This document shows, one piece after another, positions 16,694 through 25,283 of a DNA stretch of 64,000 nucleotides. The position numbers and the translations under genes were made by a program. The DNA is from Myxococcota bacterium (GTDB taxonomy: Bacteria; Myxococcota_A; UBA9160; UBA6930), in NCBI GenBank assembly GCA_028285625.1, contig JANQOX010000005.1, positions 248,001 through 312,000 on the forward strand, given 5' to 3'. Each line of letters opens with the position of its first letter. The stretch's first letter is position 1. Under the pieces are notes generated by a model. The model did not search any database. It was not told where the DNA came from and saw only the letters and a list, made by a program, of their open reading frames with translations.

Positions 16694-17697
16694 CAGACCT
16701 TCTCCCAGCGCCCGCTCTCGGCGCTGCGCGCCATGGCCAACGCCGTGCGCAGTTCGCCGAGCGCCACCTCGGGGCCGGCTTCGAGGGCCGCACCTTCCCG
16801 AACCGCCCGGGCGAAGTCGCGAAACTGGCCCGCATAGCTCTCCAGGTAGCCCTGGGGCTCGTCCTCGCGGACCCGCACTCCCTGGTGGGGATGTTCTGCG
16901 TCCACCAGACGAACGCCGGCCCCGATCTGGATCTCGCCCTGCGTGCCGCTGATGCGGAACATGTCCTGACGGCCGATGGGCGCGTCGGTCAGCATCATCG
17001 AGAAGGTCGCGACGTGCCCCGAACGAAAGCGGAAGAGCGCACGAGCCAGCGACTCGCCCTGCATGCCGGCGTAGGTTCGCTCCATGGCGGCCACGACTTC
17101 GTCGATCTCTCCGAGCCACATGCGCAGAGGTCGGATGTAGTGCGAGCCCGTGTCGATGGTGATGCCACCGCCGGTCTTCTCGGCGTCGAATCGCCACGGG
17201 CGGTCCCCACCGTAGAACGCCGGCATGGGAGGCAGGAACAGATGCACTTCGGCGGTCACCAGGTCGCCGATCGCTCCTTCCCGGATCAGGTCGGCCGCGA
17301 TGCGGACCTCGGGCCAGTACTGCGCATTCTCCGCCACCATGAAGACGCCCGGGGCGCCAGCCGCCGCGGCGAGGATGCGGTCGCACGCTTCGGGTGTGGA
17401 TGCCATGGGCTTCTCGAGCAGCACGTGCAGCCCGGCTTCGAGGGCACGCACCGCCACCGGCTCGTGGAGGTCGTGCGGCAGCATCAGGTCGACGGCCTCG
17501 AAGCCGCCGGCGTCGATCGCCTCGTCGAGCGAGCCGAAGGCGCGGGCGCCGGTCTCGTCGGCCACGCGCTGCGCGCGCGCGAGGTCGGGGTCGACCGCCG
17601 CGGTGATTTCGATCTCGGGCACGTGGCCCAGGCCGCGGCGGTGCCAGTCGCAGATCGCACCACATCCGACCAGGGCCAGTCGCAACGTCTCGCTCAC
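16690..17697 (-). CDS. Gfo/Idh/MocA-family oxidoreductase
   Basis: This 335-residue protein has an N-terminal Rossmann domain (LRLALVGCGAICDWH) and the family EKP motif (HVLLEKPMAS), where the Lys acts in catalysis. The C-terminal alpha/beta domain includes GGGITIDTGSHYIRPLRMWLG, with the GxxxDxGxH pattern. Such enzymes dehydrogenate sugar or inositol hydroxyls with NAD(P). The GTG at 17697 was taken as start because similarity begins there; a GTG at 17706 is also possible. It is tightly packed: 25 bp behind the sulfotransferase gene and overlapping the next SDR gene by 4 bp. Confidence 0.92.
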   Translation of the reverse strand: MSETLRLALVGCGAICDWHRRGLGHVPEIEITAAVDPDLARAQRVADETGARAFGSLDEAIDAGGFEAVDLMLPHDLHEPVAVRALEAGLHVLLEKPMASTPEACDRILAAAAGAPGVFMVAENAQYWPEVRIAADLIREGAIGDLVTAEVHLFLPPMPAFYGGDRPWRFDAEKTGGGITIDTGSHYIRPLRMWLGEIDEVVAAMERTYAGMQGESLARALFRFRSGHVATFSMMLTDAPIGRQDMFRISGTQGEIQIGAGVRLVDAEHPHQGVRVREDEPQGYLESYAGQFRDFARAVREGAALEAGPEVALGELRTALAMARSAESGRWEKVW

Positions 17698-17722
17698 GGC
17701 GCGCACGCGGTGGATTCGGGGT

Positions 17723-18979
17723 TCATGCGTGGGGCTCCTGGCGGACCGGGAAGCGATCGTAGTAGAAGCCGAAGCGCTCGCGAAGCGCCTGGGGATCGAT
17801 GCCGAAGTCGGCCCGCAGGTCGTAGACGATGCGCCCATGCTTGCCGCGCGGGTTGTCGGCCAGAAAGCGCTCGAGCTGGGCGCGCGCATCCCCGGTCATC
17901 GGGAGTTCGGCCCGGGCGTAGATGCGCTCGACCATGGCCAGGTCGTCCGCCATGAACTCGTGGAAGAGCACGTCGAGGCTCTGGGCCTCCGGCCAGATCT
18001 CCCGGTCGCGTACGCAGGCCCGGAGCAGCGTCTCCACCCGTTCCGTCCAGTAGGCGGCGACGGCCGGCGGATCGACCGCGGTCCGCCGCAGGCGATCGCC
18101 ATAGGCCAGCATGGTCACCGCCGAGGCGATCACCGAGATCGGGTCGCGGTGGGTGATCGCGAGGGTCGCATCCGGGAAGACGGCGCGCAGCGGCCCCAGC
18201 TGCTCCATGTGCTGGGGAGACTTCAGCACCCAGCGATCGGGGCCGCGCAGCCACTGCAGGGCCTGGAGTGCCTTCTTCAGGTACGCGTAGTGCGGCGTCT
18301 GGTCGTGTGCCAGGTAGTGATCGCGCCAGCGCGGCACGGTGGCGATCCACTCGAGCTCGTAGGACGCGAAGTCGAGGGCCTGGAGCTCGATCTCCTCGTG
18401 TACGTGCTCCGGGGTCATGTCGTGCATGTTCTTGAGCAGCGGCATCAACGCCACCTGTTGGGCGTAGCCCTCGCGGCAGCGCGCCAGGCGGGGATCGTCG
18501 GCTCCCGTCGGCTCTCCGGTGACCGGCACGGGTTCGAGGCTCTCCCAGTACGGCAGCGATCGCAGCCGAGTGTCCGCTGCAATCAGGTTCAGCAGGTGGG
18601 TCGTCCCGGAGCGCGGTAGCCCCGCGACGATGAGGGGCGCCTCGATCTCGACCTCGGCGATTTCGGGGTGGCGCCGCAGCAGGTCTTCGAGGCGCAGCCG
18701 ATTCGATGCGTAGCGGACGCAGTCGCGGAAGGCCCCGATGCGGCCCACGGCATGAAGGCCCGCATCTTCGTCCAGTGCGCGGAGCCACACGCCCAGGCGC
18801 TCACGAAAGTCGTCGGCTCCGAAGTCGTCGAGCCCCGTGCGCGCCCGCGCAGCGTCGAGTACCGCCGCCTCGGTGAACGCCACCGGCGGGAGCTTGGCCG
18901 CGCCCTGACGCGCGGCCTGTTGCAGCGGAGTCAGCTGGGGGTCGGCCAGGTCGGCGATGCGGATGTCGGGTGCGGTCAT
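17723..18979 (-). CDS. sulfotransferase-family protein
   Basis: This 418-residue cytosolic protein carries the PAPS 5'-phosphosulfate loop GLPRSGTTHL (residues 120-129) and the downstream region (LVHRDPISV-like: ATLAITHRDPISVIASAVTML) expected for the 3'-phosphate site, as in the Sulfotransfer_3 family. Bacterial members of this length transfer sulfate to lipids, steroids or glycans, though many are uncharacterised. It overlaps the upstream alkylsulfatase-like gene by 4 bp (ATGA at 18976-18979). Having a sulfotransferase and a sulfatase-like hydrolase in one operon suggests handling of a sulfate ester, but the acceptor cannot be read from sequence. Confidence 0.9.
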   Translation of the reverse strand: MTAPDIRIADLADPQLTPLQQAARQGAAKLPPVAFTEAAVLDAARARTGLDDFGADDFRERLGVWLRALDEDAGLHAVGRIGAFRDCVRYASNRLRLEDLLRRHPEIAEVEIEAPLIVAGLPRSGTTHLLNLIAADTRLRSLPYWESLEPVPVTGEPTGADDPRLARCREGYAQQVALMPLLKNMHDMTPEHVHEEIELQALDFASYELEWIATVPRWRDHYLAHDQTPHYAYLKKALQALQWLRGPDRWVLKSPQHMEQLGPLRAVFPDATLAITHRDPISVIASAVTMLAYGDRLRRTAVDPPAVAAYWTERVETLLRACVRDREIWPEAQSLDVLFHEFMADDLAMVERIYARAELPMTGDARAQLERFLADNPRGKHGRIVYDLRADFGIDPQALRERFGFYYDRFPVRQEPHA

Positions 18980-20250
18980 TCGCCAGGGTCCGCGGCCGCG
19001 TGCCGCGCGCGCAGGGAGTCGAGCTGCTTGCGCAAGAAGCTGGTGAGCCAGAAGTTCTCGCTCTGCTCCAGCAGGCGTTCATGGGCTGCGATGCAGATGG
19101 CCAGGGCGCCCACGTGCTCGGGCTCGGCCGCCAGTGCGGCTTCGCTCAGGTGGAGCGCCTCGACGGCCTCGCCCTGGTCGAGCCGCTCTCGTGCGCGTTG
19201 CGCCACGGGTCCGGCCCCGCCCGCCAGCGCCACCAGATCGGTGTGAACGGCTTCCGCAGGGACGTCATAGAGCTCAGTGGCCGACCGGTGGTGGAACCAG
19301 CCCGCGTAGGTCTCCCAGATCGCACGCACGCTCCACGACACCTTGCCGTAGCCCTCGCCCACGCGAAGCGGCTCGGGCAGCTGGATCTCGCGCATCAACG
19401 TGTGGACGTCCTTGCCTTCGTTCATGCCGCGGACGGTCTCGTCGTGCACGTGCAGGACTGCGCCGCGCAGCCGCTCGAGCTCGGCGCGGATCGTCTGGCG
19501 GCCCGTGACCGGCCCGTGATGACCCACCAGCAGCAGCTCGGCGTCGAGATCCCGAACCCGATCGAGGGAGGCGACGAAGCGCAGCGCTTCGCGGTAGCGA
19601 TCGCCCCGGATGGTCACGAGGTTGGGAAAGTGCCCGAACAGCGCGCTGAACAGGTTGCCGGCCAGGCAGACGCCATGGTCGGGCAGCCAGACCACCATCG
19701 AGTCGGTGGTTTCGCCGCCCGGGGTCGCGAGGAGATGCATGGTCAGCCCGCCCAGCTCGAGGTCGAGCCGGTCGTCGAAGGTGATCGTCGGGTTCGCGAC
19801 GGACTGCCCCGGCAGGTCACCCGTGCTCTCGCGCACGTGCCGCATGGCCCGCCCGATCGCGTCTGCGAAGGCGAAGCTGCTGCGCATGGCGCGGAAGCGA
19901 GCGATGCGGCCATCGTCGGCCTGGTGGGCTGCGTTGCCCGACTGCGCCACCACGTCGGTCCCCGGCTCGAGAAAGACGTCGATCCCGCCCACGTGGTCGA
20001 CGTGGCCCTGGGTGAGCAGCACGTACCGCACGGGTCCGTCGTCGACGGCGTCGAAGTTGCGCTTGTGCACGCCGGCCTCGAAGCCCATGCCGGTATTCAC
20101 GACCACGCGCCCGGCGGGCGTGACGATCAGGTAGGCGTTCGAGAGGCCCTCGGACACCCAGATCGCATCGTGCACCCGCACGGCTTCGGGTTGGCTCGCC
20201 GGTCGGATGTCGAAGCCGCCGGGGCGTGTTTCGTAGAGGGGGGTCGTCAT
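18976..20250 (-). CDS. metallo-beta-lactamase-fold hydrolase, alkylsulfatase-like
   Basis: This 424-residue protein combines a metallo-beta-lactamase domain (H83-x-D85-H86-type motif in TQGHVDHVGG, then HLLATPGGETTDS and LVGHHGPV) with a C-terminal region like the alkylsulfatase dimerisation domain (SVRAIWETYAGWFHHRSATELYDVP, then a helical segment rich in AL). This is the layout of SdsA-type alkylsulfatases. One expected metal His is altered (GHVDH rather than HxHxDH), so the activity may differ. No signal peptide is seen. The ATG at 20250 is preferred; an ATG at 20289 would reach into the divergent promoter region. It heads the five-gene minus-strand cluster. Confidence 0.88.
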   Translation of the reverse strand: MTTPLYETRPGGFDIRPASQPEAVRVHDAIWVSEGLSNAYLIVTPAGRVVVNTGMGFEAGVHKRNFDAVDDGPVRYVLLTQGHVDHVGGIDVFLEPGTDVVAQSGNAAHQADDGRIARFRAMRSSFAFADAIGRAMRHVRESTGDLPGQSVANPTITFDDRLDLELGGLTMHLLATPGGETTDSMVVWLPDHGVCLAGNLFSALFGHFPNLVTIRGDRYREALRFVASLDRVRDLDAELLLVGHHGPVTGRQTIRAELERLRGAVLHVHDETVRGMNEGKDVHTLMREIQLPEPLRVGEGYGKVSWSVRAIWETYAGWFHHRSATELYDVPAEAVHTDLVALAGGAGPVAQRARERLDQGEAVEALHLSEAALAAEPEHVGALAICIAAHERLLEQSENFWLTSFLRKQLDSLRARHAAADPGE

Positions 20251-20315
20251 GGTCTCGTGGTTCGGGCCGCTGGGATCATGCCGTATCATGCAGGGTCCGC
20301 GCGATCGCCGGAGCG

Positions 20316-20327
20316 TTCCGATCGGAA
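20316..20327. promoter_or_regulatory. palindrome in the divergent region between the MBL and VOC genes
   Basis: TTCCGATCGGAA is a perfect 12-bp palindrome set midway between the divergent starts at 20250 and 20363. Two copies of ATCATGC lie just to its left. The position suits an operator controlling both catabolic gene sets; no regulator gene lies beside it. Confidence 0.35.
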
Positions 20328-20362
20328 TGCACGGTCGCAGCGGTTCGAGGCAAGGAGTGCGC

Positions 20363-20806
20363 ATGCAGCCGGATGCCCTGGGGCTCGGGCCCATCGACCA
20401 GATCGCCTACGTGGTCGCCGACCTCGATGCTTCGCTGCCGGGCTATGAGGCACTCTATGGGGCCTTCCAGGTGGCCGATGCCCCGCTCGAGCGTTGCCAG
20501 TACCGCGGGCGCGAGGTCGACTGCCATCTGCGCCTGGCCACGAACGGCTACGGCCCCGTGGAGATCGAGTTGATCCAGGTGATGGGCGGCGACGCGCCCC
20601 ACACCGAGCATCTGCGCGCCCACGGCGAGGGGCTCCACCACGTCCGATTCCGTGTGGCGGACCTCGGTGCGACCTGCTCCGACCTCGAGGCGCGAGGCTG
20701 CACCACCATCTTCAGCAAGCGCTTCGGACCACAGGTGGCCTTCGCCTACCTCGAGACGCCGGCCGCGCTGGGCGGCAGCGTGATCGAGCTGCTGGAGATG
20801 CCGTGA
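20363..20806 (+). CDS. VOC-family protein (methylmalonyl-CoA-epimerase/glyoxalase-like)
   Basis: This 147-residue protein has two beta-alpha-beta-beta-beta modules. The first starts IDQIAYVVADLDASLPGYEALYG and the second GEGLHHVRFRVADLGATCSDLEARG, with metal ligands expected at H/Q near the start and E at the end of each module (EIELIQ, VIELLEM). Family members act as epimerases, dioxygenases or lyases. It begins with ATG after an AAGGAG sequence and overlaps the next gene by 4 bp (GTGA). It is the first gene of a catabolic-looking trio. Confidence 0.88.
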   Translation: MQPDALGLGPIDQIAYVVADLDASLPGYEALYGAFQVADAPLERCQYRGREVDCHLRLATNGYGPVEIELIQVMGGDAPHTEHLRAHGEGLHHVRFRVADLGATCSDLEARGCTTIFSKRFGPQVAFAYLETPAALGGSVIELLEMP

Positions 20807-22290
20807 GCGCGTCCCCGGGCGCGGGCGGTCGCACGCCGGTCCTGGTGGGCGTCGCGGCCACGGCGCAGCGCGAGCCCGACTTCAGGAAGGCCCGCGAGCC
20901 CATTGCCCTGATGACCGACGCGATGCACGCGGCCGCCGCCGATGCGGGTTCGCCGGAGCTGCTGGCTCGCATCGACCACGTGATGGTCCCGCGCGGGATG
21001 TGGGCCTACCCCGACCCGGCGCGGCGCCTGGCCGAGGCCGCCGGAGCCCAGGCGAAGACCCTGGTGGCCCAGGTGGGGGTCCTCCAGACGACGCTGCTGG
21101 CCGAGGCCGGTCGCGCCATCGCACGAGGCGAGGCGGACGTCGTGCTCATCGCCGGCGGCGAGGCCAAGTTCCGTGAGCAGCAGGCGCGGCGGGCCGGTTC
21201 GCCCGAAGGGCTCACGGGGCTGGACGACGCGCGGGTGCCCGACCGCGTCCTGCGGCCCCACGACGAGATCCTGTCGCCCGAAGAGATGGCCGCCGGCGTC
21301 GCCATGCCCGTGGCGCAGTACGCCATGGCCGACGTGGCGCTGCGCCAGGCCGAGGGCCAAACGGTCGCGGACCAGCGCGACGAGATCGCGGGCCTGTGGG
21401 CCCGCATGAGTGAGGTGGCTGCGGCGAACCCCGCGGCGTGGCAGGGCGAGGCCGTGAGCGCCGAGCACATCCGGGACGAGAGCTCGGGCAACCGCATGCT
21501 CGCCTTCCCGTACACCAAGCTGCACAACTCGCAGTGGCACGTGGATCAGGCCGCCGCGCTGCTGTTGTGCTCGCTCGAAACGGCGCGCGCACTCGGCATC
21601 GCGCGCGACCGCATGGTGTTCCCGCTGGCGGTCGCCGAGTCGAACCACATGCTCAACTTCACGGCCCGCAAGCGGCTGCACCGGGTTCCGGGCTTTGCCC
21701 ACGCCGCCGAGCGCGCGCTGGCCGACGCGCGGCGCGACCTCGCCGACGCCGCCCACCTCGAGCTCTACAGCTGCTTTCCGGCCGCAGTCCGAATCCAGCA
21801 GCGTGAGCTCGGGCTCGATCGGTCGCGTGACGTCACCGTGACCGGAGGCATGACGTTCGCAGGCGGGCCCTTCAACAACTTCGTGCTCCAGGCCTGGGTA
21901 CGCATGGCCCAGGTGCTGCGCGAAGACCCGGGAAGTCTCGGCCTGGTGACGGCGGTTTCCGGCATGCTCACGAAGCAAGGCGTGACCCTGTGGTCGACCG
22001 AGCCCGGTCCGGGATTCGCGGCGAGCGACGTGAGCGCCGCGGTAGCGCCCGACATCGAGGCCGTTCCGGTGGTCTCTGAGGCGGCGGGCACCGGACGGAT
22101 CGCGACCTATACCGCGCACGCGGACGGGCAGGGCGGGGCCCAGGCCGTGCTGCTCTGCGATCTCGATGCGGGCGGCCGCGTGCTGCTGCGAAGCCCCGAC
22201 CCGGAGCTCGCGCAACGCGCCGTAGCAGAGGACCTGTATGGTCGGACCGTTCGCCTTGCCACCGGACGAGACGTGGAGGTCGATTCATGA
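20803..22290 (+). CDS. thiolase-superfamily protein (acetyl-CoA acetyltransferase, SCP2-thiolase-like)
   Basis: This 495-residue protein has the thiolase fold signatures AIARGEADVVLIAGGEA in the N-terminal half and VTGGMTFAGGPFNNFV plus LVTAVSGML in the C-terminal half. The usual nucleophilic Cys ahead of the ARGEAD helix is not visible (VGVLQTTLLAEAG), and the His of the TKH motif appears as Gln (LTKQGVTLWS). It may therefore work with a different residue set, as in other acetyl-CoA-acetyltransferase-like proteins near acyl-CoA genes. The GTG at 20803 overlaps the VOC stop codon. Coupling to the crotonase by ATGA points to acyl-CoA chain shortening or side-chain removal. Confidence 0.85.
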   Translation: MSASPGAGGRTPVLVGVAATAQREPDFRKAREPIALMTDAMHAAAADAGSPELLARIDHVMVPRGMWAYPDPARRLAEAAGAQAKTLVAQVGVLQTTLLAEAGRAIARGEADVVLIAGGEAKFREQQARRAGSPEGLTGLDDARVPDRVLRPHDEILSPEEMAAGVAMPVAQYAMADVALRQAEGQTVADQRDEIAGLWARMSEVAAANPAAWQGEAVSAEHIRDESSGNRMLAFPYTKLHNSQWHVDQAAALLLCSLETARALGIARDRMVFPLAVAESNHMLNFTARKRLHRVPGFAHAAERALADARRDLADAAHLELYSCFPAAVRIQQRELGLDRSRDVTVTGGMTFAGGPFNNFVLQAWVRMAQVLREDPGSLGLVTAVSGMLTKQGVTLWSTEPGPGFAASDVSAAVAPDIEAVPVVSEAAGTGRIATYTAHADGQGGAQAVLLCDLDAGGRVLLRSPDPELAQRAVAEDLYGRTVRLATGRDVEVDS

Positions 22291-23105
22291 GCACAGAAGA
22301 GCCGCACCTGATCGTCGATCGCGAGGACGGATTGCTGATCCTTCGCATGAACCGGCCCGAAGCCCGCAACGCGCTCTCGCCCGAGATGCTGGTCCGCATG
22401 GCTGAAGCGTGGCACGTGTTTCGCGACGACGACGGGCTCCGGGTCGCGATCCTCACAGGCGCAGGAGACCTCGACTTCTGCGCAGGGGGCGACCTGAAGC
22501 TCACGATGCCGCTGGTGACCGGGGCCCGCTCACCCGAGACCGAGTGGGACCATCGGCTGATGGGTGACCTGAGGCAGTTCACCGACGCGATCCTGCGGGG
22601 CTTCGAGCTCTACAAGCCGGTGATCGCCGCAGTCAACGGCAACGCGCTGGGCGGCGGGACCGAGATGATGAACGCCTGCGACCTGCGGCTCGCCTCGGAA
22701 AACGCCGTGTTCGGGACCCCCGAGGCGCGCGTCGGGCTGCTTCCGGGCGGAGGCTCGCTCACGCGGCTTCCGCGGCAGATCCCCTACGCGAAGGCCATGG
22801 AGATCCTGTTGGTGGGCGAGCCCTTCTCGGCCGCCGAGGCGCTGGAGATGGGTCTCTTGAACGCGGTGGTCCCCTCCGACGAGTTGTTGCCCCGTGCCCG
22901 GGAGTTGGCGAGCAAGCTCGCGGCGAACGGTCCGTTGGCGGTGCGCAAGATCAAGGAGGGTGTGCTGCGTTCGAGCGGCGAGCCCCTGGCGCGGGCCTAC
23001 GAGATCGAGAACGAAGTCTCTGCCGAGGTCATGGCGTCGGAGGATGCGCGCGAGGGCCCCCGCGCCTTTCGCGAGAAACGACTGCCACGCTTCAAGGGTC
23101 GCTAG
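22287..23105 (+). CDS. enoyl-CoA hydratase/isomerase (crotonase family)
   Basis: This 272-residue crotonase-fold protein has oxyanion-hole glycines in CAGGDLKL and ALGGGTEMM, the PEARVGLLPGGG loop with the catalytic-position Glu, and the C-terminal trimerisation helices. It should hydrate or isomerise an enoyl-CoA in the cytoplasm. Its ATG overlaps the thiolase-like stop (ATGA), so it is co-translated. Its last 14 bp overlap the convergent phospholipase D-like gene. Confidence 0.93.
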   Translation: MSTEEPHLIVDREDGLLILRMNRPEARNALSPEMLVRMAEAWHVFRDDDGLRVAILTGAGDLDFCAGGDLKLTMPLVTGARSPETEWDHRLMGDLRQFTDAILRGFELYKPVIAAVNGNALGGGTEMMNACDLRLASENAVFGTPEARVGLLPGGGSLTRLPRQIPYAKAMEILLVGEPFSAAEALEMGLLNAVVPSDELLPRARELASKLAANGPLAVRKIKEGVLRSSGEPLARAYEIENEVSAEVMASEDAREGPRAFREKRLPRFKGR

Positions 23106-24630
23106 GCGGGTCGCGGTCTTCGCGCGTCTCGGGGCGATGGGCGCCCGGGGGGTCCGCGCGGCTCGTGTCGTCTCGATCCATGCGCTCGCGGCGCGCCTCG
23201 CGCGCGGCGGCGGCTGCGCGCCCGAGCAGGGCGATGGCCACCCAGACGGCGACCGCGCCCAGCGGGTAGGTGATGAGCGGGGGCACCAGGAAGCAGAGCA
23301 CTCCGAAGCCGAGCAGCCCCAGGCCGAGCGTGGCCGTGGGACGCGCTTCGGTCGACGCGACCGAGCGGCGCGTGATCGCCGCGCTCAGCGCCCCCGAGAA
23401 GCCCACGGCCGCGGCGGCTGCACGGCTGGCACTGCCCGGTGCCATCCGCCCCAGGTGGCCCTCGCGGCGCGGAGGCGGGTTGATGACCCGCCCATCGGAC
23501 AGGACGATCTCGGTGGCGTGCTCGATGTCGCGCGCGAAGTCCACCTCCATCTCGTGGGCGAGTTCGTCGTCTTCGATGCAGACGTCGAGCTCCCAGTTGC
23601 CGAGCCAGCTCGCGAGATTGAGATTCGTCGATCCGACGCGTGCCCAGCGGCCATCGACGACCGCCGTCTTGGCGTGGATCATGCTGCCGTTCCACTCGTA
23701 GACGCGAACACCGGCCTGGATCAGGCTTCGGTACTGCGTACGCGACAGCGCCGCGACCAGCGCAATGTCACTGGTGCTCGGCACGAGCAGCCGCACGTCG
23801 ACGCCAGAACGCGCCGCCACCTCGAGCGCATCGAGGTAGGGGCGCGAGCCCACGAAGTAGGCGTCCGTGAGGTAGAGGCGCTCCCGCGCCATGGCGGCCC
23901 AGAGCAGATCGAGGCGGAAGAGCCCCGTCGTCTCCGGCGAAGTGGCGATGATGCGAAGGTCCGTCCCGCCCGTGCCCACGGGGTGCGGCGGCGCGGGCGG
24001 CTCCGGCAGCGGGTCCCCGTTCAGGGCCCAGACCTCGGCGAAGGCCTCCTCGACGCGCGCCACGGCCGGCCCGCGGATGCCGAGCCCCGTGTCGCGCCAG
24101 GGCTCGATGCCGTGCTCCACGGATCCGAGCCAATCGCGGCCGATGCACAGGCCCGAAACGAATGCGACGTCGCCGTCCACGGCCACGATCTTGCGGTGGT
24201 CGCGTCGGACCCAGCCGAGCGGGTGTCGCAGGCGCGGCGGGTTGTGGCAGCGCACCTCGACGCCGGCATCGCGGAGCCGTCGCCAGAAGCGCGCGGGGGT
24301 CTTGCCCAGCGCGCCCACCCAGTCGTACAGCAGCCGGACCGCCACGCCCTGGGCCGCGCGTTCGCAGAGCAGGTCGGCAAAGGCCTGCCCCGCCTCGTCG
24401 TCGGACAGGATGTACATCTCGACGTGGACGTGCTGCCGCGCCGCCCGGATGGCGGCCTCCCACGCCGGGTAGTTCTCCGCTGCGTCGCGGAGGATCGAGA
24501 CGTCGTTGCCCGCAACCAGCGGCGCACCCGCCGCGCGCGAGAAAGCTTGATCGGCCAGCTCGCGCTGCAGTGCGACCGTGCCCGCAGGAAGACCCAGATG
24601 CAGGCCTCGGGCGCGCGGGGCCTCGGCCAT
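23092..24630 (-). CDS. phospholipase D-family protein, cardiolipin synthase-like
   Basis: This 512-residue protein has two HKD catalytic motifs: H145-x-K147-x4-D152 (DHRKIVAVDG) and H319-x-K321-x4-D326 (IHAKTAVVDG), the second followed by GSTNLNLAS. These match bacterial cardiolipin synthases and related phosphatidyltransferases. Unlike ClsA, the hydrophobic segments are at the C-terminus (about residues 435-485), not at the N-terminus. The C-terminal 30 residues are strongly charged. The ATG at 24630 was chosen because similarity begins there; the upstream open frame is antisense to the next gene. It is likely membrane-associated and acts on phospholipids. Confidence 0.92.
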   Translation of the reverse strand: MAEAPRARGLHLGLPAGTVALQRELADQAFSRAAGAPLVAGNDVSILRDAAENYPAWEAAIRAARQHVHVEMYILSDDEAGQAFADLLCERAAQGVAVRLLYDWVGALGKTPARFWRRLRDAGVEVRCHNPPRLRHPLGWVRRDHRKIVAVDGDVAFVSGLCIGRDWLGSVEHGIEPWRDTGLGIRGPAVARVEEAFAEVWALNGDPLPEPPAPPHPVGTGGTDLRIIATSPETTGLFRLDLLWAAMARERLYLTDAYFVGSRPYLDALEVAARSGVDVRLLVPSTSDIALVAALSRTQYRSLIQAGVRVYEWNGSMIHAKTAVVDGRWARVGSTNLNLASWLGNWELDVCIEDDELAHEMEVDFARDIEHATEIVLSDGRVINPPPRREGHLGRMAPGSASRAAAAAVGFSGALSAAITRRSVASTEARPTATLGLGLLGFGVLCFLVPPLITYPLGAVAVWVAIALLGRAAAAAREARRERMDRDDTSRADPPGAHRPETREDRDPPSDP

Positions 24631-24641
24631 TCGGCGGCCGG

Positions 24642-25193
24642 TCAGAAACCGAAGTTGAAGAGCGGAAAGACCGGCAGCAGCCCGTTCTTGTTGACGTTGA
24701 TGAGCCCGATCTGCAGGCCCTTCAGATCCTCTGCCCAGTTCACGCCGAGCGCGAGCTGCACGCCCCGGTAGGTCTCGGCCTGGTTGTGGAGGATGGCGAT
24801 CTGGCCGCCGTTTCCGTCGCCAGCGCGGTTCGCGATGGTCGAGACCTGCAGCCCATGCGCCACGCGGTCGGCGTCGGACGAGAAGATGCCCACCTGACAG
24901 CCGGCCAGCCGGCCCTCCGCCTCGTTGTAGAAGCCGAGCTGCAGCCCCGACTGGTTGCCCCGCGTGAGGTTGGCGAGGCCGGGCAGGTCGAGGCCCGTCA
25001 CGTCGTGACTGGCGCCGGAGATGGCGTTCAGGCGCACGCCCGTCACCGAAGCGCGCTCGCCGGGCAGCTGCAGGCCCTCGACGATGCCGACCTGGAGCGG
25101 GGTGGTCTGCCCGGCGTCGGCGGGCGGCTCGGCCAGGGCCGGAGCGCCGAGAAGGGAGACGGAGACGAGGAAGAGGCAAGTGCGCAGGGCCAT
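24642..25193 (-). CDS. exported LA_2272-like surface-repeat protein
   Basis: This 183-residue protein has a signal peptide (residues 1-21, ending APALA) and a mature part built from beta-strand repeats of the form G-x-Q-h-G-h-x-N (SGLQLGFYNEAEG, GGQIAILHNQAET, GLQIGLINVNKNG), ending FPLFNFGF. This pattern is shared with the LA_2272/LA_2273 family of exported proteins of unknown function, which may form a small beta helix or solenoid at the envelope. A GGAGG lies 8 bases before the ATG. It is followed after 11 bp by the phospholipase D-like gene, so the two may be cotranscribed. Confidence 0.85.
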   Translation of the reverse strand: MALRTCLFLVSVSLLGAPALAEPPADAGQTTPLQVGIVEGLQLPGERASVTGVRLNAISGASHDVTGLDLPGLANLTRGNQSGLQLGFYNEAEGRLAGCQVGIFSSDADRVAHGLQVSTIANRAGDGNGGQIAILHNQAETYRGVQLALGVNWAEDLKGLQIGLINVNKNGLLPVFPLFNFGF

Positions 25194-25283
25194 GGAGGCA
25201 CCTCCTGGCCCGATGGTCGGCGAGCGTGCGCGGCTGTCAAGGACGACTGCCCGCGCGCCGGGCGGAAGCCCCGCTTCGCGGGC

